Under the pieces are notes generated by a model that made no database searches, was not told the origin of the DNA, and worked only from the letters and a program-made list of their open reading frames with translations. Of a DNA stretch of 6,792 nt, positions 6,789-6,792 are shown one piece after another; position 1 is the first letter of the stretch, and each line of letters begins with the position of its first letter. The DNA comes from Pseudomonadota bacterium (lineage in GTDB: Bacteria > Pseudomonadota > Gammaproteobacteria > Burkholderiales > Burkholderiaceae_D), in the NCBI GenBank assembly GCA_023435945.1, contig JAEZLB010000023.1:1-6792 (forward strand). Direction: 5' to 3'. The position numbers and the translations under genes are program-made.

Positions 6789-6792
6789 CCGA

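Overview
The window looks like a chromosomal segment from a betaproteobacterium (a Nitrosomonadales/Burkholderiales-type genome). This rests on three things: a glnA gene followed by a small secreted DUF4124-like protein, the position usually held by a gene lying just before ntrB/ntrC in this class; an RF3 (prfC) that reads as betaproteobacterial; and moderate GC. The exact genus cannot be fixed from the sequence alone. Most of the window is ordinary housekeeping DNA, and I found no phage, transposon, CRISPR, toxin-antitoxin or defence genes.

Layout from left to right. (1) Bases 1-476 hold the 3' end of a plus-strand diguanylate cyclase with intact GGDEF and I-site motifs; its N-terminal sensor part lies outside the window. 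(2) Bases 666-1796, minus strand and convergent with it, encode a 376-aa BioF2/CelD-type GNAT acyltransferase. It is the only accessory-looking gene here. (3) A 279-bp divergent intergenic region carries a plausible sigma-70 promoter and leads into prfC (2076-3755, plus strand), encoding peptide chain release factor 3. (4) A small single-domain rhodanese (3834-4298, minus strand) converges on prfC. (5) The 399-bp gene-free stretch 4299-4697 is the most informative noncoding part. It holds a perfect -10 box facing the rhodanese gene, an array of NtrC-type dyads (TGCAC-N7-GTGCA) and a well-matched, correctly spaced sigma-54 promoter facing glnA. (6) glnA (4698-6113) encodes an adenylylatable type I glutamine synthetase and ends in a strong intrinsic terminator. 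(7) Bases 6273-6788 encode a small exported DUF4124-like protein with a coiled-coil C-terminal half.

How the genes relate. glnA and its control region form a classic nitrogen-responsive unit: NtrC~P bound at the upstream dyads would activate RNA polymerase-sigma54 at 4580-4595, and the enzyme would in addition be adenylylated on Tyr400. The shared upstream region raises the possibility that the divergent rhodanese gene also senses NtrC. The diguanylate cyclase, acyltransferase and prfC genes appear to be independent transcription units.
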